Origin: Clostridium manihotivorum
GTDB lineage: Bacteria; Bacillota; Clostridia; Clostridiales; Clostridiaceae
Length of the DNA stretch: 64,000 nt
Direction of reading: 5' to 3'
Assembly: GCF_004015185.1 (NCBI RefSeq)
Contig: NZ_CP025746.1
Span: forward strand, 3,303,776-3,367,775
The notes under the pieces are model-generated. The model was given only the letters and a program-made list of their open reading frames with translations. It was not told where the DNA came from and did no database searches. Position numbers and translations under genes: made by a program. Below, piece by piece: positions 1 to 6,616 of this stretch (positions are counted from its first letter, which is position 1; every line of letters starts with the position of its first letter).

Positions 1-331
1 AAGGAGTTAAGTAATTAATATGAGTTACTTCTGCACTGATGATATTAATAAATGGGCGCTGCTCTCTAAATTTTTCTACCACAAGTGAATACTTAGTCTT
101 GGCTAAATATTCATCTTGAATTGCATAAGTTAGCATATCTCCTAAGGTTAGTTCAGTATCAGTTTTTGCGGCTTCTACACCAATAAGTTTACTATTTGAT
201 GGAGACGATAATGTACTAGTGAGTAATTCACTATAAGTAGGCATAACTGCTGCAGAACAATTTATATTAGACAAGAAACTACTCAATATAAATAGGGCTG
301 TAATAGCTAATAAAACAAGTTTATTTTTCAT
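1..331 (-). CDS. DUF2202 ferritin-like secreted protein (partial, runs off left edge)
   Basis: Only the first 110 codons are present. The protein starts with a Sec-type signal: MKNK, about 17 hydrophobic residues, and probable cleavage around residues 26-28. The mature part carries LGDMLTYAIQDEYLAKTKY and then SAEVTHINYL, the first helices of the DUF2202 ferritin-like fold, whose Glu/His residues could bind a metal. The ATG has a GGAGAA Shine-Dalgarno site. Family function is unproven; an exported metal-binding or redox protein is plausible. It lies next to a broken metal exporter, but nothing links the two functionally. Confidence 0.7.
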   Translation of the reverse strand, partial: MKNKLVLLAITALFILSSFLSNINCSAAVMPTYSELLTSTLSSPSNSKLIGVEAAKTDTELTLGDMLTYAIQDEYLAKTKYSLVVEKFREQRPFINIISAEVTHINYLTP

Positions 332-426
332 AGCATTCTCCTTCTTATTTTATAAATTAATAGCAATATTAGTATGCTGCTATTTTAAATTAGAATATAT
401 GGCAAATATATTTTATAATAAAATCT

Positions 427-948
427 TTATTTCTTTAAATCGCTTAATAAATGAAGGTAAGATAATTTTAAATTTATTTTTTCTTTTGAACTTTTACTTA
501 AAAGTAGTACACTAAAAAGATTGCCTAGTAGACCTATAATTGCTACTATAATAACTGTGTTGCTTTGAATAACTGACGGCCGAAAGAACTTCATAAATGC
601 CACAATTAATAGGTATATAGAAATTCCAAGTAGTGCGGCAGAGTTGATAAATGCTGAAAGAATATTTGCTCTCTTATACCCGTAAGTTCTAGTGTTATTC
701 TTTGGCTTTCTGGATATTTTAATTGAGAAATAGCTTGATGCAATGGCAACTGTATCACTTAAATTATGGAGTGCATCAGAAATTAAAGATAAACTACCAG
801 ATATTAATCCACCGAGCACCTCAGCAATAGTAATTATTTAATTTAAAATAATTACTAAAAATAGTTTGATTAAACTCATAGAAGAAACATCATGATGATG
901 CCTGCGGTCATGATGATTATGAAAATAGTGGTAATTATGGTCATGCAT
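427..948 (-). pseudogene. cation diffusion facilitator (CzcD-type) pseudogene
   Basis: The reading frame opens at ATG 948 behind an AGAGG site. It encodes a His-rich N-terminus (MHDHNYHYFHNHHDRRHHHD) typical of Zn2+/Co2+ CDF exporters. It then meets an in-frame TAA at 838-840, where related proteins read on through ILNLIITIAE. The frame stays open beyond that stop through the family core (GGLISGSLSLISDALHNLSD, with the metal-site HNLSD) and two or three more membrane segments. It ends early at YLHLLSDLKK, where family members continue for another 150 or so residues. The gene is therefore both nonsense-mutated and C-terminally truncated. A GTG-started fragment could be translated from 819 but would lack the first helix and the cytosolic domain. 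Confidence 0.8.
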
Positions 949-1157
949 AAAAAAACCTCTAAACTATAACTATTAACAAAGACTTCATAAAATAGATGAT
1001 TATATTTTAATATTATGTGTAAAAAAATATTTATAATAACAATAGAATTCGATGATGTTTTTATATTAATTTCTCAAGAGAATGGTTGGAATAAGGTTAT
1101 ATCCATATACTACCTTAAAAGGATAACGCTTCATTAGGCATTTTAGGCTTTATAAGA

Positions 1158-1163
1158 TATAAT
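1158..1163 (+). promoter_or_regulatory. probable -10 box of lgt
   Basis: A perfect TATAAT lies 35 bp before the lgt start. No good -35 is seen at 16-18 bp, so the promoter call is weak. Confidence 0.35.
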
Positions 1164-1198
1164 GTAAAAGTAAAATACTTTTATTAAGGGGTGGTAAA

Positions 1199-1972
1199 TT
1201 GAATCCAGTAGCATTTACTTTATTTGGTCTGCCTATAAGATGGTATGGAATACTTATCGCCAGTGGTATGATGCTTGGAATTTTAATAGCACAATACACT
1301 TGTAAGTTTAGGAATGTTGATTATGATACCTTCATAAACACAGTTCTATTAGCACTTCCATTAAGTATTATTGGTGCAAGACTATATTATGTATTATTTG
1401 AGTTTGATTACTATAAGAATAACATGAGTCAAATTCTAAATATTAGGCAGGGTGGTTTGGCTATACACGGAGGCTTAATAGCTGGTGCACTGACCGCATT
1501 TTTATACTTAAGGCGTAAAAAGATAAGCTTTTTTAAGCTCGCTGATACAGCAGTTCCCTCTATCATACTGGCTCAAGCAATAGGAAGATGGGGAAACTTC
1601 TTTAATCAAGAAGCACATGGGGGCCCGGTAAGCTATGATTTTATAAAACATTTTCCTGAGTTTATTCAGAGAGGAATGTATATAGAAGGAACTTATTATC
1701 AGCCTACTTTTCTATATGAGTCTATATGGAATATCTGTGTATTTGTTGTTCTTCTAGTAATATTGAAGAAAAGTAAGAGAAATGGGATAGTATTTTTCAC
1801 ATATATTGGTCTATATTCCATGGGTAGATTTTTTATAGAGGGATTAAGAACTGATAGTTTAATGCTTGGTAGTATAAGAATAGCTCAGCTTGTTAGTCTA
1901 TCAGGAGTTGTATTGTGGATTTTAGCATTAGCTTTTTATTATTTTAAAAATAAAATAAAACAAAGTAGCTAA
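1199..1972 (+). CDS. lgt: prolipoprotein diacylglyceryl transferase
   Basis: Lgt is the membrane enzyme that moves diacylglycerol from phosphatidylglycerol onto the lipobox Cys of prelipoproteins. The 257-residue length is normal for the family. Seven or so membrane segments are visible. The signature [18 protein letters not shown] spans about residues 125-142 (Arg130, Asn133, Asn136, Glu138), and the conserved His of GLAIHGG is at residue 90. The start is TTG with a strong AAGGGGTGG site; no in-frame ATG nearby fits better. The gene stands alone and is followed by a hairpin terminator. The lipoprotein encoded at 34698 is a likely client. Confidence 0.95.
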   Translation: MNPVAFTLFGLPIRWYGILIASGMMLGILIAQYTCKFRNVDYDTFINTVLLALPLSIIGARLYYVLFEFDYYKNNMSQILNIRQGGLAIHGGLIAGALTAFLYLRRKKISFFKLADTAVPSIILAQAIGRWGNFFNQEAHGGPVSYDFIKHFPEFIQRGMYIEGTYYQPTFLYESIWNICVFVVLLVILKKSKRNGIVFFTYIGLYSMGRFFIEGLRTDSLMLGSIRIAQLVSLSGVVLWILALAFYYFKNKIKQSS

Positions 1973-1980
1973 TTTTTTTA

Positions 1981-2015
1981 TAATAACTTATGACCAATTT
2001 GGTTATAAGTTATTA
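1981..2015. terminator. intrinsic terminator after lgt
   Basis: A 15-bp stem (1981-1995 with 2001-2015, one G-T pair) encloses a 5-nt loop. T-rich DNA lies on both sides, so it may act in both directions. Confidence 0.65.
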
Positions 2016-2062
2016 TAACTTTTATTTAATAAAGTAGATTTAAAGAATGAGGGACAACTGTA

Positions 2063-3271
2063 ATGATTAAGGTAATGGAAGATCTTCAGCAAGATAGAAA
2101 AGTGATTTTTAGTTTAATTCAGAAGAAAGGGCCATTGACTAAAAGAGACATTCAAAATACAACTAACTTAAAGCTCACTACATTAAACAGAATAATAAAT
2201 GATTTACTAACTAAAGAATTAATTGTTGAAGAATCTGTAGGAGAATCCACCGGTGGCAGAAAACCAACATTATATAATGTAAATTCATCAAAGTTTTATA
2301 GCATAGGTATTGATATATCTAGAACCTACACTCAAATTCTACTTACAAATTTAAAAATGCAGATTATAAAAGAGAAAAGATTTTCAGGAGAAGACTGGTA
2401 TTCATGTGAAAATTTAACAGAACGTATTGTAGAAGCTGTTAGAAGTTTTTTAGATGGGCTCAATATAACAAGTGACTATTTGTTAGGGGTTGGAATAGGG
2501 GTGATAGGTCCGTTAGAAAGAGAAAAAGGAACTGAAACAAGCTCTGAAAATATTGGAGGATCCAGTTTTAATTCAAAGTTTATAAAAGAGAGTTTAGAAA
2601 GCAGGTTTAGACTACCTGTAATTATTGATAATGGCGCTAACTGTGCAGTATTAGGAGAGTATTTCTATGGATATGGTAAAGGATATGAAAATATTGCTTA
2701 CTTCAATTGTGGAATTGGTATCAGAACAGGAGTTATAACAGCTGGAATAATAATTAGAGCCATAAATGATAGAGAAGATGCTTTTGGACACATGGTTATA
2801 GATATTAATGGAAGGGAATGTTACTGCGGGAATCATGGATGTGTAGAAAGCTATTCATCTATATATTCTATCTTAAAGGAGTTTAAAGTTAAGTCTATAA
2901 GAGAAAATAAAAATTTTATAGAAAAGAACTTAGATTCTATTGATTATAAGGATGTTTTCAGATTAGCAAATGAAGGTGAATCCATATCAAAAGAGATAGT
3001 AAGTAATTCTGCAATTGTTTTTGGAACAGCTCTTGCGAATTATATAAACCTTCTTAATCCACAATTAGTAATATTAAGTGGACCAACAATATATAACTCT
3101 GATATATTCTATAAACTTTCTACAGAAGTAGCTATTAAAAAAATTAATGCAGCAAATGCAAATATTAAATTTAGTAAAGGCGGATATTTTAAGGAGCATA
3201 CCATGGCTGTAGGTGCTTCAGCTTTGATAGTGGAATCTTATATTTCACCTTCAGCAGAAAGGAGACAATAA
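2063..3271 (+). CDS. ROK family transcriptional regulator (NagC/XylR type)
   Basis: This 402-residue protein has an N-terminal winged helix (about residues 15-65, ending in GGRKPTLYNVN) and a sugar-kinase-like ROK domain (about 75-395). The ROK zinc motif CYCGNHGC sits near residues 252-259, and the ATP-fold motif GVGIGVIGPL near 141. Such proteins are normally repressors released by a sugar or sugar phosphate. Here it heads an operon with a TSUP exporter, not a sugar gene: its TAA overlaps the next ATG by one base (TAATG). The ligand may therefore be atypical, or the exporter may carry a product of sugar metabolism. The ATG has a GAGGGAC site. Confidence 0.85.
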   Translation: MIKVMEDLQQDRKVIFSLIQKKGPLTKRDIQNTTNLKLTTLNRIINDLLTKELIVEESVGESTGGRKPTLYNVNSSKFYSIGIDISRTYTQILLTNLKMQIIKEKRFSGEDWYSCENLTERIVEAVRSFLDGLNITSDYLLGVGIGVIGPLEREKGTETSSENIGGSSFNSKFIKESLESRFRLPVIIDNGANCAVLGEYFYGYGKGYENIAYFNCGIGIRTGVITAGIIIRAINDREDAFGHMVIDINGRECYCGNHGCVESYSSIYSILKEFKVKSIRENKNFIEKNLDSIDYKDVFRLANEGESISKEIVSNSAIVFGTALANYINLLNPQLVILSGPTIYNSDIFYKLSTEVAIKKINAANANIKFSKGGYFKEHTMAVGASALIVESYISPSAERRQ

Positions 3272-4104
3272 TGACAACAATAATTATACAAATGTTAATT
3301 TTATCTATAGCAGCAGGAATTTTTGGTTCAATTTTAGGCTTAGGCGGCGGAATTATCATTACTCCAGCATTAACATTACTATTTGGAATTGATATCAAAT
3401 ATGCAATTGGTGCCAGCATAGTCTCAGTAATAGCTACTTCTAGCGGTGCAGCAATAGCATATATTAAAGATAAAATAACAAATGTAAGAATTGGAATGTT
3501 CTTAGAGATAGCAACTACACTTGGTGCTATTACTGGAGCGTTTATAAGCGGTCTAATAGATTCAAAATATCTTTATGTTATATTTGGAATTCTTCTTCTT
3601 TATTCTGCAATTGCAATGCTTAAGAAGAAGGGGCAGGAATTACCTTCAAACGTAAAAACACATCCTATGGCAGATAAGTTAAGATTAAATGGTGAGTATT
3701 ATGACAAGGTGTTAAAAGAAAATGTAAGCTATAATGTTGATGGAGTATATGGTGGGTTCAGTATGATGTATGTCGCTGGTGTAATTTCAGGACTTCTTGG
3801 AATTGGGAGTGGTATATTTAAGGTTATGGCTATGGATTTGTTTATGAAACTTCCTCTTAAGGTTTCTAGTGCTACAAGTAACTTTATGATAGGTGTTACA
3901 GCTGCAGCTAGTGCAGGAGTTTATTTATTAAGAGGAGATATAGATCCTAAAATTGCTGCACCAGTTGCTTTAGGAGTTCTAGTAGGCGCTGCAATAGGTA
4001 CAAAGATAATGCAGAATTTAAGAAGTAAAACGATTAGAATGATTTTTATACCGGTATTGGCATTTGTATCAATTCAGATGATAATTAAAGGATTCACTAA
4101 ATAA
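3271..4104 (+). CDS. TSUP family (TauE/SafE) sulfite/organosulfonate exporter-like membrane protein
   Basis: The 277-residue polytopic membrane protein has the duplicated TSUP signature: GSILGLGGGIIITPAL near residues 13-28 and ISGLLGIGSGIFKVMAMD near 170-188. TSUP proteins move small anions such as sulfite, sulfoacetate or other sulfur compounds across the membrane. Translation is probably coupled to the upstream ROK gene through the TAATG overlap, with an AGGAG site inside the end of that gene. The DUF1634 gene follows 24 bp later, a pairing seen repeatedly in Firmicutes and archaea. The substrate cannot be read from sequence. Confidence 0.88.
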   Translation: MTTIIIQMLILSIAAGIFGSILGLGGGIIITPALTLLFGIDIKYAIGASIVSVIATSSGAAIAYIKDKITNVRIGMFLEIATTLGAITGAFISGLIDSKYLYVIFGILLLYSAIAMLKKKGQELPSNVKTHPMADKLRLNGEYYDKVLKENVSYNVDGVYGGFSMMYVAGVISGLLGIGSGIFKVMAMDLFMKLPLKVSSATSNFMIGVTAAASAGVYLLRGDIDPKIAAPVALGVLVGAAIGTKIMQNLRSKTIRMIFIPVLAFVSIQMIIKGFTK

Positions 4105-4128
4105 TAAGGAGAGGGAGTTAAAGCAATA

Positions 4129-4497
4129 ATGGAAAATAAAAATGAGAGTAAAATAGAAGAGATGGAAATAGTTATAAGTAACTTTCTTAGAATAGGTGTT
4201 ATTCTTAGTGCTGTTGTTGTATTTATTGGACTCTTGATGTTTTTAATTACTAATAACAGTGGATATAGCGGGAGTTATTTCCCTACTACTCCATCAGAAA
4301 TATTTAGGGGATTAATTGCTTTTAAACCTTATGCAATAATTCTTACAGGACTTATAATATTAATTCTAACTCCTGTGTTTAGAGTTGGTGTATCAATTTT
4401 GGTATTCATCAAAGAGAAAGACTTTTTGTATGCAAGAATAACATCTGTTGTATTTATTATACTCATTATAAGTTTTTTGTTAGGGAAGGTGGAGTAA
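4129..4497 (+). CDS. DUF1634 family membrane protein
   Basis: The protein is 122 residues long with three hydrophobic segments (about 20-42, 63-85 and 95-117). The MEEMEIVISNFLRIGVILSA-like start and the RVGVSILVFIKEKD motif are typical of DUF1634. It is third in the ROK-TSUP operon, with its own AGGAGAGGGAG site. DUF1634 proteins are usually found beside TSUP transporters, so an accessory role in that transport is the natural guess. No biochemical function is established. Confidence 0.8.
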   Translation: MENKNESKIEEMEIVISNFLRIGVILSAVVVFIGLLMFLITNNSGYSGSYFPTTPSEIFRGLIAFKPYAIILTGLIILILTPVFRVGVSILVFIKEKDFLYARITSVVFIILIISFLLGKVE

Positions 4498-4549
4498 AGT
4501 AGCTAAAAGTTTTCTTAAAAAATAAAGATGCAATGTAAATAAGATAGGG

Positions 4550-4620
4550 GATAAGGCTAAACGGTTAATTTTTAGAAGACGAAACACGATGAAAATTAAT
4601 ATCTTGAAGCTTATCTTTTT
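4550..4620 (+). terminator. terminator of the ROK-TSUP-DUF1634 operon
   Basis: Nested arms GATAAG (4550-4555) with CTTATC (4610-4615) and TTAATTTT (4565-4572) with AAAATTAA (4592-4599) form a long interrupted hairpin followed by TTTTTG. Confidence 0.55.
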
Positions 4621-4927
4621 GTTTTATATTCTATGAAATTTAATTCACTACAATAATTCTCTTAAAGTAAAGATAGTAATATTAAGAGCTATAGGAACAC
4701 GGAACAATGAATTTATATAGAAACTAATGGAAGATTTATGTATACAATATGCTATTGTTTACCAATACTAAAATATCTACACTATTTTAATATTCAAAGC
4801 ACCCAAGCTATTGAAACTGTAACTGAATAACTTCTAGTAAAATTTCGGTAAATTTATGTTCTTTTAACTTGTATTCATAAGATTAGTTACGGCTTATACA
4901 TTTACTAAATAATTATATAACACAATC
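4621..4927. other. gene-free spacer before the integrative element
   Basis: This AT-rich spacer has short broken frames only. I see no gene, promoter or att-like repeat here. The left end of the element next door probably lies here or just beyond the following terminator. Confidence 0.4.
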
Positions 4928-4966
4928 AGCCATATAGTGTGGTTTTCACATACTATATGGCTTTTT
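4928..4966 (+). terminator. strong intrinsic terminator at left side of the element
   Basis: AGCCATATAGT (4928-4938) pairs with ACTATATGGCT (4952-4962), with an inner GTG/CAC, and TTTTTGCGTTTT follows. It would insulate the element from the host operon. Confidence 0.8.
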
Positions 4967-5043
4967 GCGTTTTCCTGGATTTTATCAATAATTGCAAAAG
5001 TGTTGCAGCTGTTACTTTGAGTATTTAAAAGAAATTTTTACTC

Positions 5044-5083
5044 TTGGTTGCTTTTTTTGATACTCATAAACAATTTACTTTAT
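5044..5083 (+). promoter_or_regulatory. repeated promoter-like element, copy 1
   Basis: TTGGTTGC with a T-run (5044-5057), 12 variable bases, then ACAATTTACTTTAT (5070-5083). The identical two blocks at identical spacing recur at 5892-5931. It lies 17 bp before the sigma-like gene start. The layout is that of a -35/-10 promoter that does not match the housekeeping consensus, and the sigma-like protein it precedes is the obvious candidate reader (inference). Confidence 0.6.
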
Positions 5084-5100
5084 AGAAAGGAGTTTTTAAC

Positions 5101-5499
5101 ATGGGAAAAAATGATGAACTGTTACAGGATATTGAAAAAGGTTTTAGTAGTTATGTTAAAGCAGCTCTATACTCTACGTCACAGAATTACTTTGGAAGGT
5201 ATTTTAAAGAAATTTGCAATATGGTGAATATCGATAGCATTGATACTTGGGAAGAAATGGACTTTATACCCACCATTACATCAAATAGTGTAGTGCATTT
5301 AGAATGGTATCTGGAAGATGACTTGCTATCTAAAGCGGTAAGCTTGCTCAGCAAGAATGAAAAAGAGTTATTGTTTATAAAATTCTTTGAGAAGAACACC
5401 GATGAACAAATTGCTAGGAAATTTGGTGTCACAAGGCAAGCTCTAACGAAGTCAAAGAAGAAAATATTAAGTAAACTTAAAAATCGAATGAAAAGCTAA
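5101..5499 (+). CDS. sigma-70 region 4-type protein (Tn916 Orf7-like)
   Basis: In this 132-residue protein the C-terminal half (about 75-130) is a sigma region 4 helix-turn-helix: a four-helix pattern containing DEQIARKFGVTRQALTKSKK, the part that recognises -35 elements. The N-terminal half shows no convincing region 2. It resembles the Orf7-type proteins of Tn916-like elements and, in layout, SigO of the two-subunit Bacillus sigma factor SigO/RsoA. The next gene encodes a region-2-like protein. The ATG has an AAAGGAG site, and the repeated promoter-like element lies directly upstream, which suggests autoregulation. Confidence 0.75.
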   Translation: MGKNDELLQDIEKGFSSYVKAALYSTSQNYFGRYFKEICNMVNIDSIDTWEEMDFIPTITSNSVVHLEWYLEDDLLSKAVSLLSKNEKELLFIKFFEKNTDEQIARKFGVTRQALTKSKKKILSKLKNRMKS

Positions 5500-5532
5500 G
5501 TTAGTTATACAGGTACATATCCGTAGTCCTCC

Positions 5533-5570
5533 CCCTTCTGTTGAATAATATTTAATTTTCAACAGAAGGG
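5533..5570 (+). promoter_or_regulatory. hairpin that sequesters the Shine-Dalgarno site of the region-2-like gene
   Basis: CCCTTCTGTTGAA (5533-5545) pairs perfectly over 13 bp with TTCAACAGAAGGG (5558-5570). The 3' arm contains the GAAGGGAG ribosome site of the next gene. The hairpin could gate translation or, if melted by ribosomes, couple it to the upstream gene. No T-run follows, so a terminator is unlikely. Confidence 0.6.
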
Positions 5571-5580
5571 AGAAATGAAT

Positions 5581-5799
5581 ATGTACGATATTATGGAAAC
5601 AGCTCATTTAATTGCACTTTCCCAAAGGGGAGATAGAAAAGCAGAGGAAGAATTGATTAAGAGGTATGAGCGGTTAATCAATAAGCTTTCTATCCGAGAC
5701 GGAGCATTTTTTGAAGACTGCAAACAGAATTTAATGATTGAATTTGTTCGTTGCATTAGAAGGTTTGATATGGAAAGATACATTAATAGAGAGAAGTAA
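5581..5799 (+). CDS. sigma region 2-like helix-turn-helix protein (Tn916 Orf8-like)
   Basis: A 72-residue protein read from ATG 5581, which is 8 nt from GAAGGGAG; ATG 5575 is too close to that site. The pattern LIALSQRGDRKAEEELIKRY, then FEDCKQNLMIEFVRCIRRFD, matches sigma-70 region 2.1-2.2 (the GD..A...L...Y and ED..Q....E.....FD landmarks), the core-RNA-polymerase-binding part. With no region 4 of its own, it may form a split sigma factor with the 5101 product, as RsoA does with SigO. It is known in mobile elements as the Orf8/HTH family. A terminator follows. Confidence 0.7.
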   Translation: MYDIMETAHLIALSQRGDRKAEEELIKRYERLINKLSIRDGAFFEDCKQNLMIEFVRCIRRFDMERYINREK

Positions 5800-5823
5800 T
5801 GTAAAAACTTAATTCTTTAGATT

Positions 5824-5863
5824 ATAGCCCAACGGCTGATTTTGCTGCTTTGGGCTATTTTTT
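5824..5863 (+). terminator. terminator after the regulator pair
   Basis: ATAGCCCAA (5824-5832) pairs with TTGGGCTAT (5850-5858), and the T-run extends to 5863. Confidence 0.8.
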
Positions 5864-5891
5864 ATAAAAAGTTTATAAAAATATTTTAATT

Positions 5892-5931
5892 TTGGTTGCT
5901 TTTTTAATGAAGAAAACACAATTTACTTTAT
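5892..5931 (+). promoter_or_regulatory. repeated promoter-like element, copy 2
   Basis: It carries the same two blocks as copy 1 (TTGGTTGC plus T-run; ACAATTTACTTTAT) with the same 12-base spacing and an unrelated spacer sequence. It lies just past a terminator and just before the structured RNA, so it should start the RNA-recombinase transcript near 5938. Confidence 0.6.
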
Positions 5932-5937
5932 GTAATA

Positions 5938-6330
5938 GCTTTTAAGGATATTAATCCAAGGCTATTCCGAATTAGAAAATTCCTAAAGCTTTTGATAATA
6001 ATAAGGAATTTTATGGGTTTAAATTGTTCTTTGAAAAATATATAGTTCAGTACTCCAGATACTTTACTTATGTGGTCCTATTGGGACAGCGGCAAGAAGC
6101 CTGAAAAGGATATAACAAGAGAAACATGGTTGCCATGGCAGGTAACCCGCGATGACCCACATAAGGGATAATGATACTTTCGGATAGTCGAGATTAAGTT
6201 CCAGAGTCCGACTCGCCATAATGGGGAGAGGTTTAAAACCTATGATGCTAGAAAATATATGCCACTAGCAGTTTGGAGTATTCCCATGTATGGGGGAGGC
6301 GAGGTCAAATACCATACAAATATATTATTT
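5938..6330 (+). ncRNA. large structured RNA of unknown class, leader of the recombinase operon
   Basis: About 390 nt of non-coding sequence, much richer in G and C than its flanks. A hairpin near the start pairs AATAGC with GCTATT around GGAT/ATCC. The core is closed by 6049-6057 with 6274-6282 (9 bp). Inside it are CTTATGTGG (6067-6075) with CCACATAAG (6157-6165), GCGG (6089-6092) with CCGC (6147-6150), the palindrome TGCCATGGCA (6131-6140), AGTCG (6186-6190) with CGACT (6209-6213), AGGTT/AACCT (6229-6241) and TGCTAG (6246-6251) with CTAGCA (6265-6270). A CCCA/TGGG hairpin (6283-6294) follows. I compared it from memory with group I introns, HEARO, tmRNA, RNase P and common riboswitches and found no match. 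Transcription from 5892-5931 is inferred. Confidence 0.6.
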
Positions 6331-6423
6331 ACTATTAAACGAACAAGAAGTACATCCTGATTTTAAGTTAGTGATTGAGATTAAATATATTATTAATACT
6401 TTGATTAAGGAGTGGAGGAACCA

Positions 6424-6564
6424 ATGAATAATCTTATAAGATACAGCATTAAGCTAGCGTTACTAAACCAGTTGATAAGCAAAAATAAGATTACAAGAAA
6501 GGAATATGAAGCCATTAAAGATGAAATAATGAAAACCTGTAAAATTAAGAATAGCTTGTCTTGA
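6424..6564 (+). CDS. SHOCT-like microprotein upstream of the recombinase
   Basis: A 46-residue ORF with an excellent GGAGTGGAGGA site. The LLNQLISKNKITRKEYEAIK segment (residues 13-32) has the short two-helix SHOCT-type pattern (leucines, then I-T-x-x-E-Y-E-x-I-K), a module found in many integrase-linked small proteins. It sits 52 bp before the recombinase in the same orientation. A role as recombination directionality factor or accessory factor is possible but unproven. Confidence 0.6.
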   Translation: MNNLIRYSIKLALLNQLISKNKITRKEYEAIKDEIMKTCKIKNSLS

Positions 6565-6616
6565 TTCAATGTGTATTTCGTTCTATAATATATATTGTGA
6601 TGAATAGGAATACAAT

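Noticed and set aside
6049..6282. Group I intron reading of the structured RNA
   Set aside because: Some short strings resemble the R element, but the P-Q-R-S order and the S strand are missing, and no interrupted exon is visible.
5938..6330. tmRNA, RNase P, HEARO or a known riboswitch
   Set aside because: None of their conserved cores is present as far as I can tell by eye; only an Rfam search could exclude distant members.
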